A stretch of 64,000 nt of DNA from Halichoerus grypus (taxonomy: Eukaryota > Chordata > Mammalia > Carnivora > Phocidae), in assembly GCF_964656455.1 (NCBI RefSeq), contig NC_135717.1, positions 248,001 through 312,000 on the forward strand, read 5' to 3'. Made by a program: the position numbers and the translations under genes. The notes under the pieces were generated by a model. The model was not told where the DNA came from. It did no database searches and worked only from the letters and a program-made list of their open reading frames with translations. Positions within the stretch are counted from its first letter, which is position 1. Each line of letters starts with the position of its first letter. Below, one piece after another: positions 11,861-23,000 of this stretch.

Positions 11861-13070
11861 TAGCACATCCCCACCAGGGGCCCAGGTGGAGGACGAGACA
11901 CCTGTGGGCTGTGTGGCCCACCCTGAGCTCGGCGCCCTGATGGGCTGTGCCTGCAGGGCCTTCGGGTGCCACCCCCAGGGCTGCACCTGGCAGGGGCCCA
12001 GGCTTCCCTGCCTGTCCTGGCAGCCCTGCCAGGGCTCTGACTCACCTCTCAGGGCCACCGCTCTCCCAGTACCAGGTGGGGAGGTGGCCATGCACCTGCA
12101 GGGGCCCTGAGCCTCCAGGAAGGATGCACTGGAGTGACGACAGGTCCCCGCCTTGCCACCTGTGTGCCTCCGGGCACTGGCCCCCCTTCCCACAGCATGT
12201 TCTGCACCCGGACCCCTTGGCTTGGCATCTGCGAACCCCTAGCACTCCACCTGCTAGCTGAGGGCGAGGAGGTGATGAGGTAGACCACGTGGGCAGGAAG
12301 GCAGGGGTGATTGGTCTCCACTATGCGACCAGGGCTTGTAAACCAAGACCCTCATGGGACAGAGGGGCTGTGCCCCTACAGCCATTCCAAGCCCGCGGTG
12401 CTCACACACACAGCTACTGGGCCCGCATAGCCGCCCCTCTCGTGTGTTACTTCAGGTCACAGAGCACCCCATCCATGTGGTGGGGAGGAAATCAAGCCTC
12501 AGAGGGGATGAGCCTCTGCTCAGGGCCACACATTGGCAAGAAGAGGATGAAACACTCCAACTGGACCCTGCCCCCAAAATCCATGGCCTTACGGTCACTG
12601 CTGTGTGCAGGGGTGGGGTAAAGGCACAGGATGCCCCAGGGTAGTTTGGGGGCACATGTACCCAAGGGAAGCTGGGAAGGAGAAACTGAGGCTCAGGCAA
12701 GGGTCCTGAGGGTGCTGTGTGCTGGGCAGTGCTGGGGCCACAGGGGGAAGCTCCCTGCGCTGCCTGATCGGGCGCTGGTCCCAGGCTCAGCTCCCGTGTC
12801 CCCATCAGGGACTGACTCTGCTGGCCACCGTGGTCAGCCAGGCCCCCCTGCCCATCACGGAACGTCTTCCCAGATGCCCCGGGCAGACCTGTGCAGGTCG
12901 GCACCTGACAGCCAGCACTCCAGGGGAGAAGCCTTGGCTTGTAGGTTGGCCAACCTCCGTGATGTGAATACTCCCAACATGGCTGTTTTCGTGCTCCTAG
13001 TGATGTCACCGAATTGGGGAGGAGGACCACGTTCACCCTGCAGGTGCACTACACAGAAGTACCTCCGGCA
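11860..13070. other. GC-rich single-copy DNA with MIR scraps
   Basis: Dense overlapping frames on both strands without domain content. Two MIR scraps occur inside (12470-12560 and about 12670-12715). No coherent exon and no CpG island. Confidence 0.5.
12470..12560 (-). mobile_element. MIR SINE fragment, minus strand
   Basis: Forward-strand text GGAAATCAAGCCTCAGAGGG followed by CTCAGGGCCACACATTGGCA is the reverse complement of the MIR core ('gaaactgaggcccagagagg ... aaggtcacacagct'). A further short match (GAGAAACTGAGGCTCAGGCA) lies near 12681. Confidence 0.68.
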
Positions 13071-13074
13071 GAGA

Positions 13075-13170
13075 CGGGGTTTGCAAGCCACGGCCCCAGA
13101 CCGAGTCCCGACTTACACCTATTTTGTCAAATAAAGTAATCCCGGAACACAGCCATGCCATTCACTGACG
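13075..13170 (+). mobile_element. hAT (MER-type) DNA transposon fragment
   Basis: Follows the consensus 'gcaaactatggcccacgggccaaat ... ttttgtaaataaagttttattggaacacagccatgcccattcattta'. Seen here as GTTTGCAAGCCACGGCCCCA, then TTTTGTCAAATAAAGTAATC and GGAACACAGCCATGCCATTC. Non-autonomous and truncated. Confidence 0.78.
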
Positions 13171-13171
13171 T

Positions 13172-14245
13172 GTAAAAATCACTAATTAATGCTGTAAATA
13201 AATGTAAAATAATTAAGAAGTGATGTGTTTTAAGTATTTATTAGCTCTTTTAAAAACAACTCTGTGGAGTAACAATTATCATACAATAATTGTTTAAAGT
13301 ATCTTTATTTAAAGTATATTTAAAGTATACTTTATTTTAGTATATTTAAAGTATAAAATTGGTAAGTGTCATATGTTGTGTAAATATATTATTTGTAAAT
13401 ATACATGTCTGTGAAACCATCACCACAATAAAATAATGAATATATCCATCACCTCCCTGTTACATCAGTCTGTACTTCCTAGAGTTGTGTACAAATAGAA
13501 TCATATCCTTCGAAATCCTTCTGACTTCTTTCGCTCAACAAAATTACTTCGAGATTCGTCCCTGTGGTGGCGTGTGGCATTCCATTTACATTGCTGAGTA
13601 CTACCCATGAAATGAACATATTAGAACATTTTCTACCTTCACCAACTGATAGATACTTGGGTTACTTGGGCTATCACAAATAAATTGTGAACACTTGTGA
13701 ACAAGTCTTTGTAGGGACACGTGTCGACCTTTCTCCTGGGTGAAGAGCTGAGTCCCACGGCAGGTGTAGGTTTAAGTTTTTTAAAAACTGGCAAACCATC
13801 TTCCAAAGTGTTTTTTTCTTAATATTCCCATCAGTAGTATATAAGAGATGCAATTTCCCCACATCTTCGCCAGCACTCAGTATGATCAGTCTTTTTAATT
13901 TTAGCCAGTCTATCTCATTATTTCCCAAATGGCCAGTGATGTTGAGCATCTTTCCATGTGCTTATTTGCCACCTGTATATCTTACTTTTATGTACCTTCT
14001 TTTCCTTTTCTTGGGTTGTTTGTATTTTTATTATCAAGTTTTGAAAAGTTTTATATATTCTGGATACACGTGATTTGCCAAGATTTTGTTCTGGGCTGTA
14101 ACTTGCTTCTTGTCCCCTACAGCATCTTTTGGAAAACAGAAGGGTTTTACTTTTGATAAAGTCAATTTATCAACTTTTTCTTGTCGTAAATGATGATTTT
14201 GGTGTCATATCTAAGCAATCTTTGCCCAACCCAAGGTCACAAAGC
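13172..14245 (-). mobile_element. LINE-1 3' region, minus strand
   Basis: AT-rich block in sharp contrast to its GC-rich flanks. Read on the minus strand it is the 3' part of L1. Forward landmarks are CTAGAGTTGTGTACAAATAG, TTCTTTCGCTCAACAAAATT, GGCAAACCATCTTCCAAAGT, CCAGCACTCAGTATGATCAG, AAGTTTTATATATTCTGGAT and TCATATCTAAGCAATCTTTG. 13172-13440 is especially A/T-rich 3' UTR. ORF2 is full of stops. Confidence 0.88.
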
Positions 14246-14249
14246 CATC

Positions 14250-15170
14250 TGCCCCTGTCCCCATCATACTTTTGGTCACCACCCCAGGACCCAGGACCCA
14301 GCTGGCATCTACCTGGGGCTCCCCAAATGATGGGGGGCAAGCCCCGGCTGCCAAGAGAATGAGGTAGATCTGCGGGAGAGGAGACGCCAAACGTCCAAGA
14401 TGGAGCAGGAGCTCGGACACCTGCTTGCACTTCCTCTTGCCTCCACACTCTTCAGCATCCAGCCCGGACGCCCCACCTCCCCATGCGGAGGGCCACACCC
14501 CTTATGGGCTGTGCCTGCCCCACTCAGAGCCTCTGTTTCCCTGTCTGTGCCTGTCCCTCCATGAAGCCAGACCTCAGAACTTGTCCAGGCCCCAGGGCCC
14601 CCCTTGCTCAGGGTCTGGGGAGTGCCAGGACCCAAGATGGGGCAAGACCAGGTGTCTGAGTTTCTGGAACCCAGCAGGAGAAGGGGAGAGGGGTGGATGA
14701 CCAGCTGGTGTTTTGAAAGGATGCGGGTCTGCAGCTCCTGGGGGAGGGGAGGAGGACGGGGCAGGCCCACAGCCAAGCCGCCCCTCGCCCTGGAACCCCT
14801 CTGGCTCCGAGCCTCCCTCTCCTGCTCTCCCTGCCTCCTCCAGACCACCCTGTTACTCACCCAACAGCTGCAGGGCGGGGGAGGGGCTTTCGAGGACTGG
14901 CCCTGGGCCTTACCCTTCTCCCCCAGGAAGAACCTCACTGACGCCTCAGTCCGCCCCTCTCTGGAAAGGCCAAGACATCCCCCCAAACAGGTCTTCAGAG
15001 AGAGCAGGCAGCAGAGGCCAGCTTTGAATATCAACGTTCTCCGAAGATCAAAAAAGAGAAAAGAAAGAAAGGTATTTTGGAAACATCTAATGTGCCAACT
15101 AATTAAGTGTCTGATTATTAACGAGCTCCCTCCCAGAAGAAGGGGAAAAACAGCCAGGATCCTCAGCCAC
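14250..15170. other. GC-rich single-copy DNA between two L1 copies
   Basis: About 0.9 kb of GC-rich DNA between a minus-strand and a plus-strand L1. A 264-codon plus frame (14604-15398) spans into the L1 and a 241-codon minus frame (14309-15034) covers the same bases; neither shows a domain. Confidence 0.5.
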
Positions 15171-15171
15171 C

Positions 15172-16207
15172 CTCAAGAAAATCAGAATGGGTTTCTTACA
15201 CCAAAAGCACAGGCAACAAAACAAACTAGACAAATGGGACTACATCAAAATTTTAAAATCCTGCAAGTCAAGGGAAACAATCATCGGAGTGAAAAGGTAA
15301 CAGAATGGGAGAAAACATTTGCAAATCACTTCCCTGAGAAGGGGTTAATATGCAGAATACATGAAGAACCACAACTCAACAGCAACAAACACCAATAGCC
15401 TGATTTTAAAATAGATGAAGGACTTGAACAGACATTTCTCCAAGCATGTGAAAAGAGGCTCAGCACCACTGATCATTAGAGAAATTAAAATCAAAACCAC
15501 AATGAGGTTGGGATGGCTATGATCAAAAAAAATGGAAATAACACGTGTTGGCAGGAACGCGGGGAAAGTGGGAGCCTGCGCACTGTTGGCCGGGGTGCAA
15601 CGTGGGGCAGTCACTGTCGAAAACAGTATGACTTTCTGCAAAAATGGAAAAGAGAACTCCCTCTCCTCTGGCCCAGTGATCCCACTTCTGGGTATATACC
15701 CAAAGGAAGTGAAAGCAGAGTCTCACAGAGATATTTCCACACTCATGTTCAAAGCAGCACTATGCACAATAACCGAGAGGTGGAAGCAGCCCAAGTGTCC
15801 ATTGACGGTGAGTGGAAAAGCAAAATGTGGGGTATGGATACAATGCAGCGTCACTCAGCCTCAGAGAGGAAGGAAGGACCCCTGCCCCACGGGGACAAGC
15901 CCCGAGGACACAAGCCAGACAAGGAAGGACACGCATGGGGACCCCACTCCCACGAGGACCCGGAGTCATCAGACTTACAGACACAGAGGATAGACGGCGG
16001 GGCTGGGGCTGGGGGAGAGGGTGGGGGTCTGTGCGTCACGGGGACAGGGTCTCCATGTGCGGGATGGAACGTTCTGGAGACCTGTTGCACAACAGTGTGC
16101 ATATAGATAACACTCTACACACTTAAAAATGATTAAGATGGTACATTTATGACATGTGAGGTTTTTTTCCACAATTAAATTTAAAAAAAGAAAAGTAAAA
16201 TAAAAGA
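15172..16207 (+). mobile_element. LINE-1 ORF2 3' part, 3' UTR and A-tail
   Basis: Very recognisable plus-strand L1: AAATGGGACTACATCAAAAT, AGAAAACATTTGCAAATCAC, CAAAACCACAATGAGGTTGG, CACTTCTGGGTATATACCCA, AAGCAGCACTATGCACAATA, CCCAAGTGTCCATTGACGGT. The 3' UTR follows and ends in an A-rich tail at about 16180-16207. 5' truncated, the usual outcome of target-primed reverse transcription. The ORF2 C-terminus is broken by frameshifts. Confidence 0.93.
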
Positions 16208-16373
16208 GCATTTCTTCTTCCTCATCCTGAAACTGGAACCTCCTGCAATGGGTCCCAACGGTCACAAGAATAAGGGTACATGTTCGTGGTACTCACAGCC
16301 ACAGCCAGAGAATGAGGTCCCTCCCTCATGCCGCATCTTAGCCCTGCTGCACAGAGTCCCAGGAAAGTTGGCA

Positions 16374-16432
16374 AACACCCATCCCCCATCCATCCATCCG
16401 TCCACCCACCCACCACACAGGCACCCATCCAA
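16374..16432 (-). repeat. (CCAT)n-like tetranucleotide tract, L2 tail
   Basis: CATCCATCCATCCGTCCACCCACCC-type tract directly at the 3' end of the minus-strand L2. On the L2 sense strand it reads (GGAT/GGTG)n, so it is the expanded 3' tail of the element. Confidence 0.75.
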
Positions 16433-16540
16433 CAAATATTCATCAAGTGATTATTCTGTGCCACATGCTGTTCCAGGGGCTGGGAGTATAGAGAAGAGGA
16501 GGCAGACAAGTCCCTGCCTCACTGGAGTTCCCAGTGGGAG
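16432..16540 (-). mobile_element. L2 LINE 3' end, minus strand
   Basis: Forward text CAACAAATATTCATCAAGTG, TTCTGTGCCACATGCTGTTC, CAGGGGCTGGGAGTATAGAG and CAAGTCCCTGCCTCACTGGA is the classic reverse complement of the L2 3' UTR ('caacaaatatttattgagcacctactatgtgccaggcactg...'). Confidence 0.9.
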
Positions 16541-17020
16541 GAGATAGATAGGTGGACAGTAGAGAGATAGAGATGGAGAAATGATGGATAGATAGATGAT
16601 GCCAGATAGATGGATAGATAGACAGATGACAGATGATAGATAGATAGATGGATGGATAGACAGATGACAGATGATAGATAGATAGATAGATGATAGATAG
16701 ATAAACAGATGATGATAGATATAGATAGATAGATAGGCAGATGATAGATAGATAAACAGATGATAGATAGATGATGGATAGATAGACAGATGATAGATAC
16801 ATAGATAGATAGATGATGGATAGATAGATGATACAGACAGACTGATGATAGATGATAGACTGACAGACATGATAGACAGACAGACAGATAGACATGATAG
16901 ACAGGTAGATAGATGATAGACAGATTATAGACAGATGGATGATAGACACACAGATAGACATGATAGACAGGTAGATAGATGACAGACAGGCAGACAGATG
17001 ATAGACAGACAGACAGATGT
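16541..17020 (+). repeat. GATA/GACA tetranucleotide array, about 480 bp
   Basis: Dominated by GATA and GATG units in the left two thirds, and by GACA mixed with GATA in the right third (about 16850-17010, with runs such as ACAGACAGACAGATAGACAT). The minus-strand frames here encode only Ser-Ile-Tyr-Leu repeats and are not genes. Confidence 0.95.
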
Positions 17021-17024
17021 GCTA

Positions 17025-18535
17025 AATTGCACAAACTAGAGCAGACAGGCTACTAAGATCACAGGAACCGGTGACAAATGTTTTTCAAAGTGCAATAAGG
17101 TGAGGGGGTGGTGGGTCGGCCCCTCCAGAGAGGGGGGGGTCCCAGCTTTGCCCAGAAGAAGGGGCTCCAGAGGGGGGCTGAGGGAAAGGCTGACTGAGGA
17201 AGTGGGGGCTGGGTCAGAGCAGGGTGGCAGCCGGCGGAGAGGGAGGCGGGGCTGGTCCCGGGCCTGGAGGGGCTGAGGGGCAGCATGCGGACCATGGGAA
17301 GCACACTTGGGGATGAGGATGAGGGAGGGGAGCGGCCCCCTTCCCTGGTACTCCACGTACCTCACCATGTGACCGCAGGACTTCCTGCCCAGGTCCCCTC
17401 CTGGCCCTGCAGCAGTCTGTCCCCCCGTCCACTCAGGTCGGAGGGCCCCCAGAGACTAATCCATTTGCCCGCACTAATCCAGGCTCAAAGGGGGCCCAGC
17501 ACTTGGGGGTGGTCCTGGCATAGCAGAGACAGGAGCACTCACCTGCAGGAGGGGCCCCCAGCCCCCCAGCTAATCCCCCCACCAGGCTGATCAGGTTTCC
17601 CACAGCTCAGGCCCTGCTTTCCCAGGGCCGAGCACCCCACCAAGTGCTTTCGGGATTGTCCTGACAAGCTGAGTGTGAAGGAAGGGAGAAGCCTCCTGTC
17701 ACCAAGCATCCCCAGTGGGCAATTATCTAGGATTAGCACAGCTAGCTTCTCACAAGTGCCCTGACCCTCAAAACCCACCTCAGCCAGGAGAGGCGGGAAG
17801 GGTCTGCCCGGCCCCAGCTGCCCCAGGCCCTGCGGCTAGGGGACCCGACCCCTGGGGTCCCACCACACCCACCCCCCACGGATGGATGAAGGAGCCAGTG
17901 TGCGCCGCAGACGCTGTTTTTGAAATGCCTGGCGATGTGCTCTCTGGCATCAGATAAAGCAGCAGAGGGAGTGTCTTCATCTCCTGGGGCCTGGGTTCGC
18001 ACTCGACTGACCCTGGTTTGGGATTTTCAAGGTGCTTGTCTGGAGGGGGAGCCATGTTGTCCCGGGAGGGTCAGGGGCTGGCTTGGGGGAGGCCTGGGGG
18101 GGCATCCCCTCCCTCAGCCTCCGAGCCCCACCTCTGCTCCCCAGCAGTGAGGCAGGGCCCAGCTCTGCCCACCTTCCCTGCATTTACTGGAGCTGTTTGG
18201 TCTTCCGAATTCAGAATTCTTGAGGCCTGATGTTCTGGTGTGCATGAGCAGAAACACACCTAGAATTCACTGTGAACCAGTCCTGCGTTCCCTGTAAAAG
18301 CTGCCTTGGCCATTGGGCATGTGTATTCCTGCACGACCCTGCAGGAGCCTTGGGGGTGGGCGGGGCAGGGGTGCAGGACAGTGCCTACTCCGTGCCTGCA
18401 GCCCTCCGCGGAGCCCCAGAGAGACAGACAGAAGCCTGAGGACCAACCTATGCAGAGACCAGGGCCCCCTCCACCGCTCCAGGCACTGAGAGCCCAAGGA
18501 GTTGTCAGGCCAGGAAGGACACCGGGACGAGCCAA
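17025..18535. other. GC-rich single-copy DNA
   Basis: No recognised repeat over about 1.5 kb. Short overlapping frames on both strands only. Ends at a run of 13 G. Confidence 0.5.
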
Positions 18536-18548
18536 GGGGGGGGGGGGG
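18536..18548 (+). repeat. Poly(G) run, 13 G
   Basis: Thirteen consecutive G. Single runs of this kind slip readily and are prone to sequencing length errors. Confidence 0.9.
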
Positions 18549-18568
18549 AATATGATCACCTGGGCCTG

Positions 18569-18617
18569 GTGTATGTGTGTGTGTGCACACGAGCATGTGT
18601 GCGTGTGTATATATGTA
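18569..18617 (+). repeat. TG-rich tract, left part of a SINE-split array
   Basis: GTGTATGTGTGTGTGTGCAC-type sequence with the same composition as the large array that resumes after the SINE at 18796. Confidence 0.8.
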
Positions 18618-18795
18618 TTTTTTTTTTGAGAGAGAGAGAAAGCGCTCAAGGAGTGGGGGCAGAGGAGAGAAAGAATCTCAAGCAGACTTTGCACTGAGCA
18701 TGGAGCCCGACATGGGGCTCTCGCGACCCTGAGATCATGACCTGAGCCGAAACGAAGAGTTGGACACTAAACCGACTGAGCCTCCCAGGCGTCCC
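18618..18795 (-). mobile_element. CAN-SINE (SINEC, tRNA-Lys-derived), minus strand
   Basis: On the minus strand it starts GGGACGCCTGGGAGGCTCAG, continues with CAGGTCATGATCTCAGGGTC and CCATGTCGGGCTCCATGCTC, then CTGCTTGAGATTCTTTCTCT, a (CT)n stretch, and ends in ten A (seen as T on the plus strand at 18618-18627). This is the carnivore-specific SINE and is the main evidence for host order. It sits inside a TG-rich array: TGTATAT-type sequence flanks both ends, consistent with a target-site duplication. Confidence 0.93.
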
Positions 18796-19417
18796 TGTAT
18801 ATGTGTTTCTGTGTGTGCGCGCACACATGTGTGCATATGTATGTGTGCATGTGTGCACGTGTGTGTGTGTGCGTGTGTGTGTGCATGGGTGCACTGTGTA
18901 TATGTGTGTGCGTGTGTGTGCATGGGTGCACGTGTGTATGTGTGTGTGCATGGGTGCACCTGTGTATGTGTGTGTGCGTGTGTGTATGTGTGTGTGCATG
19001 GGTGCACGTGTGTATATGCGTCTGCGTGTGTGTGCATGGGTGCACATGTGTATATGTGTGTGCATGGGTGCGCGTGTGTATATGTGTGTGCGTGTGTGTA
19101 TGTGCGTGTGCATGGGTGCGCGTGTGTGTATGTATGTTGTGTGTGCATACACGTGTAAGTGTGCATGGGTGCACGTGTGTATGTGTGTGTGCATGGGTGC
19201 ACCTGTGTATGTGTGTGTGCGTGTGTGTATGTGTGTGTGCATGGGTGCGCGTGTGTATGTGTGTTGTGTGTGCATACACGTGTAAGTGTGCATGGGTGCA
19301 CATGTGTATATGTGTGCATGTGTGTATGTGTGTGCATGGGTGCACGTGTGTATATGTGTGTTGTGTGTTTGTGTATACATGTGTGTGTGTGTGTGTATGT
19401 TTGTGTGTATGTGTGTG
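18796..19417 (+). repeat. TG-rich minisatellite, about 620 bp
   Basis: An imperfect higher-order array of TG runs punctuated by a recurring GTGCATGGGTGCAC-type unit, plus longer internal duplications: the stretch ending GTTGTGTGTGCATACACGTG occurs twice, near 19135 and 19262. Low-complexity frames on both strands (a 431-codon minus frame reads Thr-His-Met-His repeats, a plus frame reads Cys-Val-Cys-Ala repeats) are products of the repeat, not genes. Confidence 0.95.
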
Positions 19418-19419
19418 AC

Positions 19420-19955
19420 TAGTGGCCAGGGTGGGGGGGCTCGTGTCCGCTCTCGAAGCTGATGCCGGGGCAGCCCCTGCCCCCTCTCTGCCTGCAGACC
19501 TGCCACAAGTGGTGTGAAGGGAAACAGGTCCGAAAGCCCGAGTCTCAGCCAGGACTCAGCCGGCGGGACTGCACAGCCTCCCACCACGAGCCCACCAGGA
19601 CCAGAGCCTCCTGTGACAGTCAGCCTCTCCGAGCCCAGATGACCGACGGGCACGGTTTGGGCTTGGCCAGGCCAAGAGTGGGTAGCTGGGTGGGCTGAGG
19701 TAACGCCGTGGGGCGTAAAGGAGTGGAGAACGAGTGGAGACCACCCTGGAGGTTCTGCATGGACATTTGGGGGAAGGAGGAAGGAGAGCACGTGTCTGTT
19801 ACTGATCAATAAAAATAGCCACGTTTTCCAAGTCACGCCTCTCTCCTGATTTGGCGTCTGACTGGGAGAACACACTGTCCTTAGGGCAGCAGGGGGACGC
19901 CAGGGCGGTGGGCAGACGTCCCTCCCACCAGCGAGACCCACCAGGCTGAGGGCAG
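19420..19955. other. Single-copy DNA
   Basis: No repeat family identified and no coding signature. Frames are short and overlap on both strands. Confidence 0.5.
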
Positions 19956-19959
19956 ACCA

Positions 19960-20650
19960 GGAGGGAGCAGAGGGGAGTGGACATTGGGTTGTCCCTTTCT
20001 ATTTCTGAGTGGGATTCCATGGTGTGGACAGGCCACAGCTGGGTTGCCACTCGCCCATCAGAGCATGGCTGGGGTGCTCCCCGTTTGGGGTTGCTGTGCA
20101 GAGAGCCGCTGTGGGAATGCGCAGGGGCGAATGTGCAGGGGCGAATGCGCAGGAACTCAGGGCAGGTGTGTGTTCGACTCTGAGAAGCTCCCTGCCGCTG
20201 TGTCCCCTGGTGCATTCCCGCTAGCCACGTGAGAGACCCAGACGTTGGCACGTGATACGGTGGGTACTTTTAACTCTTAGGCCTTCTGATGGTTGTTCTC
20301 AGAATCCCATTGTGGTTTTAATTTGCATTTCCTCACGGCTAATGATACTGAGCATCACTTGTGCTCGTTTGCCTGCCTCCCACCCTGTGAGGCATCTGTT
20401 CAAGTCCTGTGCCCATTTCCAACTGGTTGTTTTATGATGGTTGAGTTTTGAGCACTCTTTATATATGCTAGACACAGGTTCTTTATCAGACACCTGTCCG
20501 CAAACATTTCCTTCCAGTCGGCAGCTTGTCATTCATTCCCTTGACAAACCCTTTCACAAAGCCAGAGTTTTTCATTTTGATGAAGTCAGTTTTTTTTTCT
20601 TTTATGGACTCCGCTTTGGGTGTTGTTCCTAAGATTATTATTTGCCACAG
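19960..20650 (-). mobile_element. LINE-1 ORF2 3' part, minus strand
   Basis: Forward landmarks read in reverse L1 order: TTCTGAGTGGGATTCCATGG, GTGGTTTTAATTTGCATTTC, GGCTAATGATACTGAGCATC, GTCCTGTGCCCATTTCCAAC, TTCTTTATCAGACACCTGTC and TCATTTTGATGAAGTCAG. The left part (20000-20220) carries a short 14-bp duplication. Degenerate and non-coding. Confidence 0.9.
20115..20152 (+). repeat. 14-bp tandem duplication inside L1
   Basis: The unit GCAGGGGCGAATGY occurs twice in direct succession, followed by a partial third GCAGG. A local expansion within the decayed L1. Confidence 0.8.
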
Positions 20651-20654
20651 AGAT

Positions 20655-21300
20655 GGGATTCCTGCCTGTAGCTGTGGCCCCAGGAGCTCATGGCTGTGGG
20701 ATCCCGACGTGCAGGGGGAAGGAGAGAGAGGCACCCGGGCGGGGGGGAAGGGGCTGGGGGCACTGGGTGACAAGAGGCTGGACCAGGGTGGCTGGTCCAG
20801 AGGGATGGATGGGAGGGCAGATTCGGACAGAGCAGGGGTGGTGTCTGGGCGCTGGGGATCTCGGGGCCCACGCAGGACAGGTCTGTGCAGGGGGCAGGCA
20901 CACAGAGCCCGCCGTGCAGGAGACTGCTGGGCAGTAGGCCTCCAACGAGGCTGCAGCCGCCCCACAAGGAAAGGGCAGTATGTCCGTCCGCAGATGAGGA
21001 CTCTCAAAGCACGGCCACCACCACTCAGGCGGCCCCAGGGGCACAACAGAGCCGCACACCTTCTGTGGCTGTGGAGGGCAGGTCGGGGCCGGGGGCCAGC
21101 CTGCACCAGGGACAGAGATGCGAGCAGCAGGGGGGAAACAGCCCTGAAGGGAGAGTCCGCACGGGCTCCTAGGAGGGGAAATTTCGGGCACGGCCTGGCC
21201 CCCAGGGCCCTTCAGCCCAGCAGACCCCACTGGGTGCCTGGGGCTCTGTTCCACAGACTGACAGCTAGCCTGGCTCTGTGGCCCAGCTGCAGACGCCCAG
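20655..21300. other. GC-rich single-copy DNA
   Basis: A 261-codon plus frame (20526-21311) starts inside the L1 relic, so it cannot be a native gene start; the 240- and 206-codon minus frames cover the same bases. No gene supported. Confidence 0.5.
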
Positions 21301-21304
21301 CCAG

Positions 21305-21560
21305 CAGGTGATGAGGTCAGGAGGGGGGAGCCTCGTGATGGGATCAGTGCCCTTAGAGAAGACCCCAGAGCTTGCGCCCTCTCTGCTCTTGGCTGGCAAG
21401 GACACACCAAGCTCTGCTGTCCACTGGAAGTGGGGCCTCACGAGACACCGGACCTGCCCGCACCCAAGGTCTCCGACCTCCAGCCTCCAGAACCAGGAGA
21501 AAGTCTGCAGACTGTGGTGTCCTGTTACAGCCGCCAGGACTCAGACAGAAACCACCGGAA
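21305..21560 (+). mobile_element. MaLR-type solo LTR relic, plus strand
   Basis: Matches the second half of a mammalian MaLR-type LTR in order: GATGAGGTCAGGAGGGGGGA, GGGATCAGTGCCCTTAGAGA, a 'gcttgcgccctctctgctc' segment, TCACGAGACACCGGACCTGC, TCCGACCTCCAGCCTCCAGA, then CCTGTTACAGCCGCC. Solo LTR; no internal genes. Confidence 0.82.
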
Positions 21561-22944
21561 ACCACCCGGAGAAGCCTCCTTCCTGTCCTGCCCGCCCCCA
21601 ACGCCGGGTCCCTCCCCTTCACTCCTGCATGAGCTCTGGGCAGCACAGCTGGGGGGGGTTCAGGAACACCTGGCGTATGTTTAGGATAATTGACTGGGTG
21701 CCACTCCACCTTTCCTTTGGGCTAAGGGTGCCGGGGTTATTTTTGCTCACATTTGTTGACTGTGGGATGGAGCGTTCTCACTGATGGGCTCTGTCCAAAT
21801 CCCTGTGGTGCCAGGAAGAGCCAGGCCTGAGGGGAGCCAAGGGAAATGACAGGCCACAGAGCCCCCCACGGCAGAGCCGCCCCAGCATGGTCAGTCCCCC
21901 TGGGAGGGCCCAGGCAGGGGCCCACACATGCGACCCCAGCCCTGCTCAGAACCCAGGAGCAGTGGAGGCCCAGACTCGGGGACCAGGCTGGGAGCCCCCA
22001 CTGCCTGTCAGCCCTGCCTGAGCCCAGGCCAGGGAGAGAGGACAGTGCCGAGGCCTGTCCTGCTGGACGCCCACTTCAGGGCTTGCCCGTGAACCCGTCT
22101 CCTCAGAGCAGGGTGCCCAGACGACATCTCTCCCCCTGACGCCGTGCTCCCTCCCCATCTCCCCAGGTGCAGGCGCTGGGGAGCAGAGGTTGGGTGTGGG
22201 GGCGAGAGAGACACACACACAGGAGAGGCTCCTGGCCCCCACAACATCTCTGCACCTCTATCACCTGCTTTCCACAGAACCGCCACCAGAATGCAAGGCA
22301 GACATTCCCTGGAAGTTGAGTGTGAGGTCTGGCCCTCGGAGAAGCAGGTGCCAGAAGTGACACTCGGGGGAGGGAGCCAGCAGTCGGGGAGGATAGAGAG
22401 CTGGCCGCGGGGTCCCAGAGGGGCCCCCAGCCCACAGCCACACGGGGGAGACCCTGAGCCCGCCCACATCAGGGTGCCTTGGGAAGCCCACCCAGACCCA
22501 CTGAACCAGTCTTGGAATTTGCAGCCACCCGGGGTTGGGCCCCTTCCTGGCCTGGAGGAGGGAATGGTACCCGGGCCAGCTGCAGCTCTGGTTCAGCTGA
22601 GGCTGGCCTTGGGGTGCTCAGGAGCCCCACACTCTCTTCCTTCTCTTGGGCATGTACGGGTGTCCCACAAGGGCTGCGTCCCCCAGTCAACGGCAGCCAG
22701 CACTGGGTTAGCACCGTGCCAGGAGCTGAGCCAGCGGCCATGGCCCCTGAAAGGACGTGCCTGCGTGCGGCGGTGTCTGGGGCGCGGGGCCCCATCCGTC
22801 ACCTCTGGGTAGGGCCACCCCCACCCCACACGCCAGGGTCATGAGGGGCTGCCGCCCCATTCTCTACGGGACTCGAGCCCAGAGAGTCTCAGTGGAGCAC
22901 AGCTCCCAGGACACAGGTCCCAGCATGGGGTCAGAGGCTCACGC

Positions 22945-23000
22945 TCCCCAGACCTCAGTTTCCCCATCCGTGAAGTGGAGGCGCGAGTCACGGCTGCATC
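22945..23000 (+). mobile_element. MIR SINE scrap
   Basis: CAGACCTCAGTTTCCCCATC followed by CGTGAAGTGGAGG is the MIR core segment 'cctcagtttccccatctgtaaaatggg'. Short, forward orientation. Confidence 0.65.

Noticed and set aside
11282..12193. 303-codon minus-strand open frame
   Set aside because: Crosses the (TG)22 microsatellite and is shadowed by other frames; no recognisable family.
16443..17034. Minus-strand Ser-Ile-Tyr-Leu-rich open frames of 139-172 codons
   Set aside because: Direct translation of the GATA/GACA array.
19880..19900. CTCF-like word (GCAGCAGGGGGACGCCAGG)
   Set aside because: One base inserted in the core compared with the CTCF consensus; several similar near-matches occur in GC-rich DNA, so not called.
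18646..19941. 431-codon minus-strand open frame
   Set aside because: Most of it is Thr-His-Met-His-type repeat encoded by the TG-rich array, and it runs through a CAN-SINE; it is repeat translation, not a gene.
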